A stretch of DNA of 64,000 nt from Quercus robur (GCF_932294415.1 NC_065542.1:2497501-2561500), one strand, 5' to 3'; positions 35,098-47,639 are shown, counted from the stretch's first letter. Program-made: numbers and translations. Notes: generated by a model from the sequence alone, not told the origin.

Positions 35098-37308
35098 GTA
35101 AAGAAAAGTGCAATCTTTTCATTAATCAATGTAATAAAAATTTAAGGAGACGTTTTATTATTTAGTTAATTAAAATTACTGTTATTTATAAATAATAAGT
35201 ATATTATTAGAGAAATGCCACGATTACAAGTCAGTATGGGAGATACAGTGACAAGCTTGGTGTAGGAGTAGTGTATAGAGTGTTTTTTTTTTTTCTTTGA
35301 TGGGTTCTAGTCCTTATCAGATACGATTTATATGGTTTCAATTATTATGATTTTCATAAAATATGGTAAAGCTCAATTGAGCTTACTATTTTCATAAAAT
35401 ATAATAGAGTTTCAATTGAGCTATTCAGCAAAAAAAAAAAAAAAAAAAGTTCAATTAAGCTTACTGCTGTCGTATCGCCTACAAGCTGTATTATTAGGTA
35501 CCTTTCTCCCATTTCTCTCATGTAGTGTATTTGAGTTAATCTCAATGAGAGCATGCGTTGTGAATTTTGGAGAAGTTTATATGGTTTCCTTGCTGTTTAG
35601 AAGATTCTTCCGTTGTCGTAATTAGTAGGGAATTATGAATGGACAGAAATTTGTTAAGTGCAGAATTGGAAAATTGAGTCATAGGTACCTAACAATTGGT
35701 AACCAATTTCCAAATTCTTGACGTAGCAGATAATTACATGAGAAACAGAGTTTTCAACAGAAAATGGGCCCTCATATTAATTTGCAGAATAGTCTTAGCT
35801 CCAATGAAACAAAATCATAGAAACACAGACACGATGTGGAACTTGATAGGTGGTTAAGGTGTTTCAATGCTTGAGATATAGATATATTTTTATTTTTATT
35901 TTTTATTTTATTAAGTATTTTTAGCGGAGGTACCTTTAGAACAATTATTAATAAACTATTTAAGAAAAGTTTTGACACCACTTTCGTGAAAAATATAAAA
36001 AACCATTAAAAAAAATTAATTTCTTTTTTCACTTTCCAAAAAAGTTTCTAAAAATATTTAACAAACTAATGCCCTTAGGCATCCATTAACTTTTTCCCTA
36101 TTTTTGTTACCACTATTATAATTTTTTTTTTTTTTTTTTTTTGGCTAAGCCACTATTATAATTAAATTGAAGTAAAAAGTTGTATAGGACCTATTGCAAT
36201 TTTGTTCAACAGATAACGTATTCTATTATTATTCATTTATTTGTAGCTATTAAAAGAGTTGTGGTGACTACCACAAGATCAAAAAAGTGCAATCTTTTCA
36301 TTAGTCAATGTAATAAAAATTTAAGGAGACGTTTTCTTATTTAGTTAATTAAAATTACTGCCATTTACAAATAATAAGTATATTTATTAGAGAAATGCCA
36401 CGACTACAAGTCAGTATGGGAAACACAGTGACAAGCTTGGTGTAGGAGTAGCGTATAGAGTGTTTTTCTTTTCTTTTCTTTGAGGGGTTCTAGTCCATAT
36501 CACTATCAGATATGATTTATATGGTTTTAATTATTATGATTTTCATAAAATATGGTAAAGCTCAATTGAGCTTACTATTTTCAAAAAATATAAAAAAGTT
36601 TCAATTGAGTTATTCAGCAAAAAAAGAAGAAGTTCAATTGAGCTTACTGCTGTCATATTGCCTACAAGTTGTACTATTAGGTACCTTTCTCCCATTTCTC
36701 TCATGTAGTGTATTTGAGTTAATCTCAATGAGAGCATGAGTTGTGAATTTCGGAGAAGTTTATATGGTTTTCTTGCTCTTTAGAAGATTCTTCCGTTGTC
36801 GTAATTAGTTGAGTTTATGGGAATTATGAATGGACAGAAATTTGTTAAGTGTAGAATTGGAAAATTGAGTCATAGGTACCTAACAATTGGTAACCAATTT
36901 CCAAATTCTTGATATAGCAGATAATTACATGAGAAACAGAATTTTCAGTAGAAAATGGGCCCTCATATTAATTTGCAGAATAGTCTTAGCTCCATTGAAA
37001 CAAAATCATAGAAACTCCGACACAATGTGGAACTTGTTAGGTGGTTAAGGTGTTTCAATGCTTGTGAGATATAGATTTTTATTTATTTATTAAGTGTTGT
37101 TTGCGGGGTACCTTTAGAACAATTATTAATAAACTATTTACGAAAAGTTTTGACACCACTTTCGTGAAAAAAATATATAAAAAAAAAAAAAAAACCATTA
37201 AAAAAACCATTAATTTCTTTTTTCTCTTTCCAAAAAAGTTTCTAAAAATATTTCACAAACTAATGCCCTTAGGGCATCCATTAACTTTTTCCTTATTTTT
37301 GTTACCAC
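35098..37308. repeat. Tandem duplication of a ~1.1-kb MATE/TNL flank block
   Basis: The segment starting AAAAGTGCAATCTTTTCATT at about 35,103 restarts at about 36,283, and the two copies (35,098-36,278 and 36,279-37,308) follow each other closely. The same order appears once in unit 1 at 16,765-18,540. The second copy is cut at 37,308 by the Mutator-like terminus. Non-coding. Confidence 0.8.
36110..36163 (-). mobile_element. Minimal poly-T insertion with 14-base duplication
   Basis: CCACTATTATAATT stands on both sides (36,110-36,123 and 36,150-36,163) of an insert of about 26 bases, a T run followed by GGCTAAG. The matching site at 18,405-18,420 has one CCACTATTATAATT and no insert. This looks like a LINE-machinery insertion truncated to little more than its tail. 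Confidence 0.75.
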
Positions 37309-37400
37309 GGAGAAAATGGGCAAATACCCTTTTTCTCGAAATTAAACATTCGTTTGCCCTCTTTCTGAAACTAAATAGGGAATTGCCCCTCTTTTGTAAC
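37309..37400 (+). mobile_element. Left terminus of a Mutator-like element
   Basis: At 37,309 the flank repeat, which elsewhere continues CCACTATTATAATT, is replaced by GGAGAAAATGGGCAAATACC and a TGCCCTCTTTCTGAAACTAA segment. The latter is a degenerate tandem of two TTTGCCC-type units, typical of Mutator-like terminal inverted repeats. The expected partner end and a nine-base duplication of TGTTACCAC were not found to the right. Element identity is inferred from the transposase gene at 50.5 kb. Confidence 0.5.
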
Positions 37401-37540
37401 TCGACAATATAGAAATCGAGTTTTAATGAATAACTCGATATTATTATAGTCGAGTTAGTCTGACCTTTCGAATTTTCCCGAATAAAAAAATGTTTGTGTA
37501 GACGGCCATAACTCGGGAAACTGGAAATCGAGTTATGTTC
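37397..37540. repeat. CGAGTTA dyad cluster upstream of the PMD gene
   Basis: Three inverted pairs: GTAACTCGAC/ATCGAGTT, ATAACTCGAT/GTCGAGTTA and ATAACTCG/ATCGAGTTAT, each with a spacer of about 7-15 bases. A CT-rich probable transcribed leader starts about 30 bases downstream. Confidence 0.8.
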
Positions 37541-38180
37541 AGCGGTTTGAATCAATAGGACCCTAACGTCTCACAACGCTATTCAGTCACTCACTCTCTC
37601 TGTACACTCTCTTTCCCTCGCTCTCTGCCATCACTCTCTCTCCACACTCTGTCTCTCTCGCTCTGCGATCAGGCTTCCCCACTCTTCCTCGAGTCTCCAT
37701 CAGTCGTCGTTGGTTCCCGCCGCCGCTGATTACAGGTACGGTCCTCTCCCTCTGAAATATTTTCTGACGTTGGTTAATGTTAGGTTGCGTTTTGTGTGGG
37801 ATTTTGATTATTTTGTTGAAACTTAAGGAAGTAGTAAATTTACTAATGAAGATGAGAATTTTGTTGTCTTTTATATGCTGCAATGATGATTTTCTCATTA
37901 ATGAGTTTAAATGTGCTTGGGGTTTTGATGAGGGGTTTTGGCAAATCGAGTGGTGTTATAACTTATATTTTCAGAAATAGTTAATTAATAATTATCCGAA
38001 GCTTTAAGAAGTGATTTAAATAGTTCTGAAATAATTTTTTTTATGGCAAGTTCTTATTTATTTAAGAAGTGATGTTGAAAATCTTGTGCTCAAAATATAA
38101 TGTCTTACTGAATCTATGCTTTTATTTTATATTAAATGTGGTTTACTTGTTAGAAAATTGCTAACAATGTATTTGCTGCC

Positions 38181-41100
38181 ATGTCAGATATGCAGGCACT
38201 AGATAGAGTGCGGCCTGGACCCGATGTGGATACCCAGTTGGCCCAGCAGCCGAATCATCGGTCAAGTCCACTTTGGAGGTGCGCCGCTGACGAGGTATGT
38301 AGTAGTATTATTAATACATGTTTGTTTTATAATTACCTCGTGTTTAATCTCCTAACAGAATACTCGTCCGTGTGCAGGAGGCGCCTGGCATGATAAAGGT
38401 TCGACGCCGTAAATGTGTATTGCCACAGGGTGGGTTAGATCCACGTATCATGCAACACATAGATGCAGCAGGGTTGACTGGTTTATTCAAGGTTCCTGAT
38501 ATGGAGGTCGACCACGCCTTGATCACGGCGTTGGTTGAGCGGTGGCGTCCGGAGACGCACACGTTCCACTTACCCCATGGAGAAATGGGTATCACCTTGC
38601 AAGATATGGAGGTGATGCTGGGGCTTCCGGTGGATGGGTTGCCTGTCACTGGGAAGACAGACTACAAATGGAGTGAGCTGTGCGAACAGTTGTTGGGCCA
38701 TAAACCTCCACCCCCGATACCAAACTCAAACAAGTCTACCCTTGCTGGGGCGAGGATAAGATACACCTGGCTTGATGCACAGTTTGCCGCTCCCTTAGTT
38801 GTGGACGCTGCTGACGAAGTCGTGCAGCAATATGCCCGCTACCACCTACTTGTACGGATGGGGGCCCTCTTGTTCATGGACAGGTCTGCGGACCGGGTCT
38901 CACTGCTGCCTCTGCAGTTGCTCAACCCAGTCAGCAATGCGAGACGGTATAGCTGGGGTAGTGCAGCATTGGCCTGGCTGTATAGGCAACTTTGTGGTGC
39001 ATCGAAGAAGGATGCGATGCAGATTGGAGGAGCACTCTTGTTGGTGCAGCTATGGGCCTATTCAAGGTTCCCACAATTATGCCCTGTTGTGAGGCCGCCT
39101 CTACCGCCAGTGCACTCAGGGCCCCTTGCCATTAGGTACGTTCATTGAGTTCTCGTTATTTGTCTCTTTCATATAATTAAAAGTATGCCAAACTAACAAA
39201 CGAAAGAAACTTATCAATGCTTAGTATATGGATGTGAAATATAAAAGCAAAGTTTGTTAAATGTAAGGTTCAGTAATGAGCATTTGTCGACATCTCATGT
39301 TTGGTAGGTGGAGCGGGCCAAAATGCACCGCAGAGCATGCCACACACGTCCTTGCTGCGTACCGGGCGTCACTGGCTACAGTACGGGCCGAGCAGGTATT
39401 CGGTTAATTTAGTTTGAATTCTTATGACCACGTTTCCCTCAATTCTTATAACTACGGGCCGAGCACGTTTTCCTCAAATGCACCGCACATGCTTTTATTT
39501 TCGTTTCCCTCAATTTTATATTATTTTGAATTCTTGGATTGTTGTAGGAATGAGTTGATTTCATAATACCATCCAATCATTTTGTTTGGTACTTGGATTT
39601 CCATCCCATCATTTAACTCAATTGGAATGTCCATCGTGAAGTACTTCACATTAGAACTTCCATTTGTAGCACCTGCATGAATACTTGCTCGTCCTTACAT
39701 AAAGTAAAACAAAAGTAAAAAATTCTTGAATGTTAAATCAAAGGGTTTTTTCCAAATTGGGTTGGATTGAAGGGTTTTTTCCAATGCAACCCAACTAACA
39801 TGACTCAGGTTAAGTTGGGTTAAATCAATGGGTTATATATAAATTTAGTCATATATATATAAAGTAGAATTTGGCTATATTCTTCATTATGTACGGAAAC
39901 GTTTGTGATTTACACGGAAAAAAAAAAAAAAAACACAGAATAAATTGTCCCTTTTCCAAGATGTTTGAAGCATGTGCAACATGCGCAAAACATTGAGCAT
40001 GAAGTCTTCGTTTAGTGCAAGGCAGTGAGTTCAAACTTGTGTTGCAACCAAAAAACAAAAACTCCACCAATTGTTACAAATGTCATTAAGCTGATGCAAT
40101 GAAGAGAAGACGCACATATTGGATTATGTAATTGGTTATAATTCAATGAGAAATGAATTTACCTAATAGTATACCAAAGATGATCAGATTTGTCTTTGGT
40201 TGTATTTGTGTGCTCAAGTAATTCATTTGATTTTAATGATGCATCTTCGAAACTGACGATGACATCTTTAAATTCTTTCCAGCTACTAACTGAATCAAAA
40301 GTTTGTGTTCATTTTCTGATTATGTTATTATACACCGTTTCAACCTACTTAACATGAGAAAATAGAACTTTTAGCCTGCTATGAAAATGAACTAAAAAAT
40401 TTCAAAACAATATTTCTTAAGACTTTATATAAGGCGAATGATTGTAAACGCAGAACCAGCATGGTCAATTAAATTCTAAACAACAAATTTCTAACTATAA
40501 ACTTGACAAATATGGGTCTTTTCAGAACAAGGGAATCAAGGCATATTAGAATACAAATGATATTTTCAAAACGCATGGCCCCTGCGCAAGGATGACACGC
40601 ATAAATCGAGAAATGGTCCAAATTTTTTTCTTTCCCTAATCCTTGTGTGAATTCTGCTTCACTGTCTTCTTCGTTGTTTTTGCACTTTCTGCTTCTTTAC
40701 ATGCGTTTTGGAGTCTTGCTCAACAGGTTAGCCCAGACTTGTGCTCATAATTCTTTTAGAGAGAGTTTGAATCTTTGATAGTTGTTATACTTCAATATTA
40801 AAGCTTTAAAATAGAAATTTTTTTTAGAACTGTTGAAGCTTATTAATATTTCACACCTTCTGGATTCGCTATAGTTTTGGTGGTTGACTTAGATATTACC
40901 ACAATTATATTCCAGATTTTCGTTGAATTAAATTTGCTGAGTTAGAGCTGCTCTTCACTGTTGTAATATAGTTGGCTGTTAAATCTCATAAAATGATAAA
41001 ATTCTTTAAATTTAGAACGTTGGGAAAGCTGCAAATGTTAAACTACGAAAATTTTATCTAATTATTGTGTAATCATGACATGAGAGCAAAAATATAACCC

Positions 41101-44100
41101 AAGTTTGCATTTTTGGCCTAAGTACAGAAACAGAGGGAATGATGACATTATTGATCATTGGCCCGTAAAACACATGATCACTTCTCTGGCTTTCATTGAA
41201 ATTTGAAATTAAGCAAACTAAAGGATGGAGTTACTCTGACTTGAATGTCATAGAGTGACCATAGGCTAAGCCATTGCCATAGCTTGTCCTTGTCCAATGC
41301 TGGATGGTTGTCATTGCTTGGGTCCACACTGTGAAATTTCCAAAATACAAAGCCATTAGTGCCCTCCCAGTAGGAACTCGAGAGTCCAGGGTATAGGTTA
41401 AACCCTTTGTGAGATTTGGGGTTGTTTAGGATGCCAGAGTGAGCACCGAAGATAGTCTCAATTGTTGCTTTGCCTTCAAAAACTTACTAATGTTTGGAGT
41501 TTATGCATTTCACTACCCCTGTGACAGAACATAGCAATATTTAGTATTAAGTGACCATCTAAGGTTAATATAAACTTTTATGTTATCTAAACATCTGTTT
41601 GGGATGTTCTAGTTGATGGTGTTTTCATAGGTAGTCAATGTGAATCACTTGTAATTAATTAATAAAATGTTATGAGCTTAAAACCATAGTTATTGCTCTG
41701 CCTAATAAGTAGACAATTTAGTATTTCTTCTTCTAACATAGGGGTATCCAGGATTACAAAAATTGTTATTGTGATGCAAAAAACATTGTTACATTGTACG
41801 TTATAAATTACCTTTGCTGAATTGAAGGTTATATTTTTACAGTCTAGTAGAATACTGTTTGACTTCGATTTACGTATTCAAGTGGTATATTTTGAATATG
41901 CACAGCCTCGATTGTCTTCTTGGAAAACAATGGCCTAAGTTTAAAGAAACAAATAATTGTTAATCAGTGATATATGAGAAAACATAAAGACGCTTGACAC
42001 ATTACCTCTTGTTGTTGACCTAAATGAAAAGTTAGTTCGTGCTCCTTGCACCAAAGTTGGAGAGCACAATTTAATTGCAGCATGCAACTCCTTAAGTTGT
42101 CCCCACTTTAGCTGCCTTAATAGTCCTAAAATTATTAAAAGCTATGGATTATTAACGAGTACTTTATTCATATAATTTTAGAAGCGTGCAAAATATGCTG
42201 ATCACCATATTCTTCAAGAGGAATGTAATTTTAGACATTGACATGATTAGTTTGAGATAACTAAAAGGCTTACGTAATTTCCAACACTAAAATTTATAAG
42301 AAATATATATTTACATAGAAATATAATAACAGTATTTGATGAGGATTATACCATGTAATAATTTACATAGCTTCCATTTCTTGCAATATAAAGTGGTACT
42401 TGAAATGCAATGTCTTCAGTAGACCTTATAATAGTCATTTTGTTCTCATTCATTGAAACATTGTTAATGACTAATGCAATTAATGTAGCACAATATTTCT
42501 ATTACGATAAAAAGATTTTGCGAAATCATCAACTTGGATTCATCTTACAGCCATAAGGATGCTGTAGTACCCTCCTCTAAGTTTGGTTCAGATTGAAAAC
42601 CCTAGTATTTGATGGTGTCAGTTAGCTTTGAACCCTGTCCAGCATATGAACATGGGGCTGAAAATGGTGGACATGAACAACCTAGATCTTTTAATATTTT
42701 TTGCAGGTCAATTTTGTTGTTCTTTTAGTTTCTGCCCAATAATCCCTGAAGATTTTGTGTACGACTAGAAGCTAGAAATTCCATGCTTTGCATATTACAT
42801 ATCACCTACATAATGTTAAATTAGTATGATGTCTCACTATCACAAACATAATCTACTTATGCAGATTGTATGGGAGCCGTACACGCATACGCTAGGCTCC
42901 CTACCTGCGTATTGCACTGCTGGGCAGCATATTTGGAGGGCCGAGGTGCCGTTGATATTCTTTTGGATAGTGGAGTGGCATCATCCTGAGCGAGTCCTCC
43001 GTCAGTTTGGGATGAAGCAACCAGTTCCAAGTGTCGTGGATACGTCGACTACCCTTCACAAGATATCCCTTCAGGGTAAATGGGAGAAGAACTGGGAGGT
43101 AGAACATGATCCCTTTATTCGGCAATGGGCCAACCGAGTGAATGTAGTTCGCGGGTCCGATCTCCTAGACGATGATGATACGTATCTCGTTGAGTACATG
43201 ATGTGGTACAATCGCCACACAAGGCGGTACATAACACCAGAGTCTGCGTATTGGGAACTCATGGTGAGGCAACAATTCCTATTTTATGGATGAAACCATT
43301 GTTGGATTAAATATCCTCAGCAGATTTATCATGCATATTTTGAAGTCCACAATAGTTATTGTTGTTACATCTCTATAAGTTTCTCTGTCATGTTGTTTTA
43401 AAGTGAAAAAATACTGCATGACATGTCATTATGTTTTAAAGTCAAAATACTGCATGATTTAAGTTGTTCATAACAAACTGAATTTGTCTTGATCCAATTT
43501 GTTTGCATGAGGAATGGTTAATGGGCAATGACTAATGATGACCACACCTTTGTTCATATAATTACATTCAACTTTTAAAAAGGGTAGGTTGGGTTGGGTT
43601 TTATTGTATTTTATTTTAATTTTTTTTAATTTTTTTTTGTTTTTGGTTGGCTTGTACTTTAAAATGGACGGTGCAACTCTGTGTAGTAGTGATAAATTCG
43701 CATTTCATGATAGTTTAGATAGCCTTTCCTCCAGGACTGATTAATGTATTACATATTCCTTGATAGATATTACCTCTAGGATTGGGAAGTCCCTTACTAA
43801 ACTGTTGGTAGAATGCAATTCCCAACAGCTTAAAGGTCATTTAAAATCTTGCAAGTATGCAGCAAGGAGATGTGCATTTATACTAGATTCAAGTATGATA
43901 TATGTTCTAAGTTTTTGGTACTTCCCTTAATTGAAACTTGAAGCTTGCGTTTGATATTTTCAATTCATTTGATTTGGGCGTGTACGTTAGGAAATAATAA
44001 CTTCAAAATATGTGTCCTGATTGCAATGTGATATTAATGGAGTTGTAAATCTCGTGAAGCCTAGATACAGAAGTGAAATTCTGATATTTTCACTTATGCT

Positions 44101-45246
44101 AAGATTGAACTTATGTACAACCAACTATACGTGTTTTTTAGAAGTATTATCTCAATGTTTAGATTGCGTAGCGATAAACATAACAGGAAACATACAACCT
44201 CTTGAGTGTTGGGTTGGAACTATAAATTCTTGCACAGGGGGGGCCAACCCCTATTTTTATACACTGTCTTTTTAAAGATGCTTCATAATTATAAGTAATA
44301 TAAGGATTTCATTAGCTATGTTTGCTACTTTTTCTTTTGATTTTGGAACAGATTTATCCAAGTTTTGCATCATACTTGCGTTCTTGCTTTTATGACGCCC
44401 TTGTTTTGTAGGTTCGGACGATGATTAGGTCTATACCGAGGTGCGATGAAGGTTCTGACATGCACACTGACCTTACATTTACACTAGAGCTTGTGGAGGA
44501 GCTAGGCCGACTTAAATTGGCGAATGCGCTTGCAGAAGCAGTTGACATTGATAGACAGGCCCCAGTTCGTGGCGGGCAACGTGGTGGGTCTCGTGGGGGT
44601 GGACATCGTGGAGGTGGTCAAGCTGGTCGCAGCCGTACGACCGAGTCGGCTCCCATCTACGAGGAAGGGAATGAGGAGGGTGTAGAAGAGGCATGGCTTG
44701 GCACTGATTGGGTACTGTCTGATGACGACGGCAGGACACCGCGATGCACGCCTGGCGATGGTGCTGGGCCATCCCATAGCGTCGATCATCAGGGCACTGT
44801 TCCAGCCCACACTACATCCCATGGTGCTAGCACGGACTTTGAGGGCCCTCCTCGTATGTCGCCCCCAGTTTTCAGTGGATCTGCCCATGATGGTGGATGC
44901 ATATTTGTCCCCACACCAGGCATGCCCACCCCACCTCTAGTGCAAGTGGACCCCACCATGTCAGCTCCATCTCAAACCGCCCACGGAGAGGCTGTACAGA
45001 TTGAGCAGATACCGGCTGAGGACATTGAGCCGGTGGAGGCTTTGCGGAGATCGCGACGCCCGCGTGCGCATGCTCCCGATTGCGGGACCGGTGATGGTAT
45101 GTACTTCGTCTACACTTCCCATCTTCTTGAGCTACTTGTACTGTGCATTTGATTGATTATGTTAATTTAATTATGCTGTTGTGTCTGATGAAACAGGTAA
45201 GATTAGACCTGTCAGGGCATATGGGCGGAAACGAAAAGATCATTAA
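38181..45246 (+). CDS. Plant mobile domain (PMD) protein, MAIN/MAIL-like
   Basis: Six exons keep one frame: 38,181-38,294, 38,378-39,135, 39,308-39,395, 42,865-43,263, 44,412-45,096 and 45,197-45,246, 697 residues. Residues about 40-460 form the PMD (PF10536, called aminotransferase-like), including [20 protein letters not shown], the characteristic [20 protein letters not shown] and [17 protein letters not shown]. The C-terminal third is a Gly/Arg-rich stretch ([17 protein letters not shown]), an acidic and Pro/Ser-rich linker and a basic end (YGRKRKDH) suited to nuclear import. PMD proteins are found both as host genes that act in gene silencing (MAIN, MAIL1 in Arabidopsis) and inside Mutator and Gypsy transposons. 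The setting here argues for the transposon type. No frame defect is seen. The start could also be the in-frame ATG at 38,190. Confidence 0.85.
40573..40629 (+). ncRNA. U6 spliceosomal snRNA, 3' fragment
   Basis: GCATGGCCCCTGCGCAAGGA followed by TGACACGCATAAATCGAGAA and ATGGTCCAAATTTTTTT reproduces the 3' half of plant U6 snRNA with a single difference (CATAAATC for CACAAATC). The 5' half, including the ACAGAGA box, is absent, and the upstream bases are unrelated. No U6 promoter boxes are seen. A truncated pseudogene within the PMD intron. Confidence 0.85.
41224..41480 (-). pseudogene. Unidentified protein-like fragment
   Basis: On the minus strand about 85 codons stay open with protein-like composition, including [47 protein letters not shown] and [17 protein letters not shown]. 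It has no ATG at its start and no clear end. The Trp/Tyr/Gly richness and lack of stops in an AT-rich intron suggest a captured exon of a host gene. I cannot assign a family. Confidence 0.35.
43264..44411. other. PMD intron 4
   Basis: Donor ATG|GTGAGG, acceptor TTTGTAG|GTTCGG. Nothing recognisable inside. Confidence 0.55.
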
Positions 45247-46542
45247 ATGCCTTAGTGTATGCTTATACTTCCTGCCTATAGGTGACTGCATAGTTACGTT
45301 TCACTTTTCTTCTAAAGTCGTATTTTTTTTTTTAGACCTAACTGCAATGGTGGACACGAAAAGGCCATTGAGCTGGATTGTCCTTGTGTGCTTATTCTTC
45401 ATGTGTATAGGTGACTGGAATAAGCATGCAAAATGTTCTACTAATTGGGGAGAATCTTGGTGGCTGTGCATCTATTTCTGGATCATTGCTTGGGGAGAAT
45501 ACTGGCTGTCAATGTGTTTGTTGTCAAGAAATTGATATTTTGGAGAAAACCCATAAGGCGTATTGTATTTATTGATGTATTAGGAAGTTTTTCTGCACTT
45601 GGAGTTTTGATTGCAATTTGACAAATGTCTGGATTGGTATTCATTTGAAGCCAAACTTTCTTGTGTTTTTGTATGTTGTTAGCTACAGTAAAGTGGGTTG
45701 TAAGAGAGTAATTTGTTTTTTTATTTTTGTTAGTTTTGTGAGAAACAAATGTGTGGTATTGTTGATAAGCAAGAAGAAGTAATTTGATACTTTCTGTAAA
45801 AGAGTTTGATGACGAAGTTTATGCGGATCAATGGCAGAACCAACTCCTTTGTAGCAAATCATTTATCCGAGTCTCTACAATGCTTGGCTAGGTATGTGTC
45901 TCTCTCCTAATTTTCTGATTCGCCTTCCCTACAATTCCTAGATTGGTACATCCTCCTTCCCATTTTATTAATTTTAATCTCCTTTAAATCCCCTCCTCTC
46001 TAGAATGATTAGATCTGTGTACATTTGATTACAAGTTCGTTAGTAGGAAGTTTGGAGAATAGAATTTATATTTTTTTCTAGCATTGTTCTAGAGCAGCTC
46101 ACAATATAACTTACCTAAAGCTGAAAACGGCAAAAATCTTAGTTATGTGTGCATGTTTTGTTCCTTTTGCTTCTTGGGGTTTGTAATTGTTATTTATCAT
46201 TGTATATATTACCTTTTCATTTTGGTAGCAAATTGGGAACCCAATGAGAAACATTTAATTGATTATTGATTTTTTCATCAATTAGCCTTCTTATTTTATG
46301 ATTTTCAGTATATATATATATATATGTTGTGTGTGTCATTGGCCAATGAATCAAATCTTGTCCATCATTTGCTTTAATGAAATGATGGAGGCATTAATGA
46401 AAAATTTGCATACTGTTTGAATGTTACTTTTATTGTTTGTGTATTGCCGTTTTTTGGGTTTGAATTATTATCTATGCTTACAAAGGTATATGCATTTTTC
46501 TCAATAATTTTCGGTTAGTATCTAATGTCTCCTTCACCACAG
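45247..46542. other. PMD 3' region, no further gene seen
   Basis: Includes likely 3' untranslated sequence; open stretches such as 45,143-45,535 are Trp/Cys-rich by composition and show no domain. A short TA run lies at 46,311-46,326. Confidence 0.45.
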
Positions 46543-46871
46543 CACATTAAGACGTTGGAGAAGTGGCCAACCTTCAGAATCCTGGGAGGCTCATAAGGCA
46601 GCAATCCAAGCACTCATAAAGCTGCCTTCAGGCGAGCTTGTTACAGGTATAATATGATTAAGTAGATGACTGTTCTGCTAGATATTGTTTTAGATTTTGT
46701 TGGTAGTTGGAATTGGTTACATCAGATTGGAATGCATTATCAACTACGAATGTCTTTCACTATGAACTTATGGGGTTCATTTTTATGCTACCACGATTTT
46801 AGGTTCAAGTGATACAACTTTAAAACTTTGGAGAGGAAGCAAATGTACACATACTTTTGTTGGGCATACAG
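46543..46871 (+). pseudogene. Captured WD40 fragment of a PLAA-type gene, intron kept
   Basis: Two exon pieces, 46,543-46,646 and 46,803-46,871, are separated by a GT-AG intron and join in frame. They read TLRRWRSGQPSESWEAHKAA, IQALIKLPSGELVTG and SSDTTLKLWRGSKCTHTFVG. This matches two WD40 blades of plant phospholipase A2-activating protein (PLAA/DOA1/Ufd3 family, ubiquitin-Cdc48 adaptors). No other part of that gene is present. A preserved intron means DNA-level capture, as in Pack-MULEs, not retroposition. Confidence 0.75.
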
Positions 46872-46900
46872 GTATTTTTTCCATTTATTTGCCTTCATTG

Positions 46901-46904
<4 letters not shown>

Positions 46905-46960
<56 letters not shown>
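46905..46960. repeat. (TA)n microsatellite
   Basis: An uninterrupted TA run of about 54 bases immediately after the PLAA fragment. Confidence 0.9.
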
Positions 46961-47473
46961 TTATCTGCAATGTGTTGAAATCATGTGGGAATGAAAATAA
47001 TTGTAGATTTTGCAAACTAACGATGCTGTAAAATTTTCTTCTTACATGTCTGTTTGGTGATCATCAAACATATTTTCTTTGAGCTTCCTATAAGTTAGAA
47101 GTGGAAGAAGCATTTAATAAGACTTCTGATGTATAAGTTGGCATTAATTGACCAAACTGTTGACATGGGTAATCCTCATATGTTTAGTGCTTTACATGGT
47201 TTGATTGCTAAAAAATTTAGACATGATGATACTGAGTTTGTCTCTTGTGGAGTATTTAGTGGGAAAGGAATGCTTGCACTTTTGACGGAAGTGCAAGCAT
47301 TCTTGATTTGAAGTTCTTCCGGACTTTATCTAAGCGGACTAATGCTTTGGCATTCATTACCAATCTGACTGGTTTTCTATTTATCTTCACATGATTGAGA
47401 GTTGTGTTATTTGCTTCAAACTTGGCTTTATAATATGGCTTTATATATCATTGATAAAACAGATCAAATATAG

Positions 47474-47630
47474 GCTGATGCACTTGTTCTGAGGGGGATC
47501 AGTTGCACATTTGAGGAAGGGCACAAAATACGTATTGTTGGCAGAATTGGCAGTGGCAAGACCACTCTCATAGAGATGAACCTGTTTTGTCCAGTGGAGC
47601 TAGCTAGAGGGACCATTGTAATGTATCTAT
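47474..47630 (+). pseudogene. Captured ABCC-transporter nucleotide-binding fragment
   Basis: After a likely acceptor (ATATAG at 47,468-47,473) the frame reads [20 protein letters not shown], then the Walker A sequence [12 protein letters not shown], then a degraded LFRLVEP-like part ([14 protein letters not shown]). This is the second nucleotide-binding domain start of a plant ABCC (MRP) transporter. About 50 codons remain. Like the PLAA piece nearby, it begins at an exon border, so it is probably captured DNA. The stretch at 47,107-47,340 is open for 60 codons but unassigned. Confidence 0.7.
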
Positions 47631-47639
47631 TGAAACCTG

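Larger units (their letters stand above)
39396..42864. other. Long PMD intron 3 with captured pieces
   Basis: Bounded by GAGCAG|GTATTC and TTATGCAG|ATTGTA. The intron is 3.5 kb, far longer than the others, and holds a U6 snRNA fragment and an unexplained minus-strand open segment (listed separately). I see no other gene in it. Confidence 0.55.
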
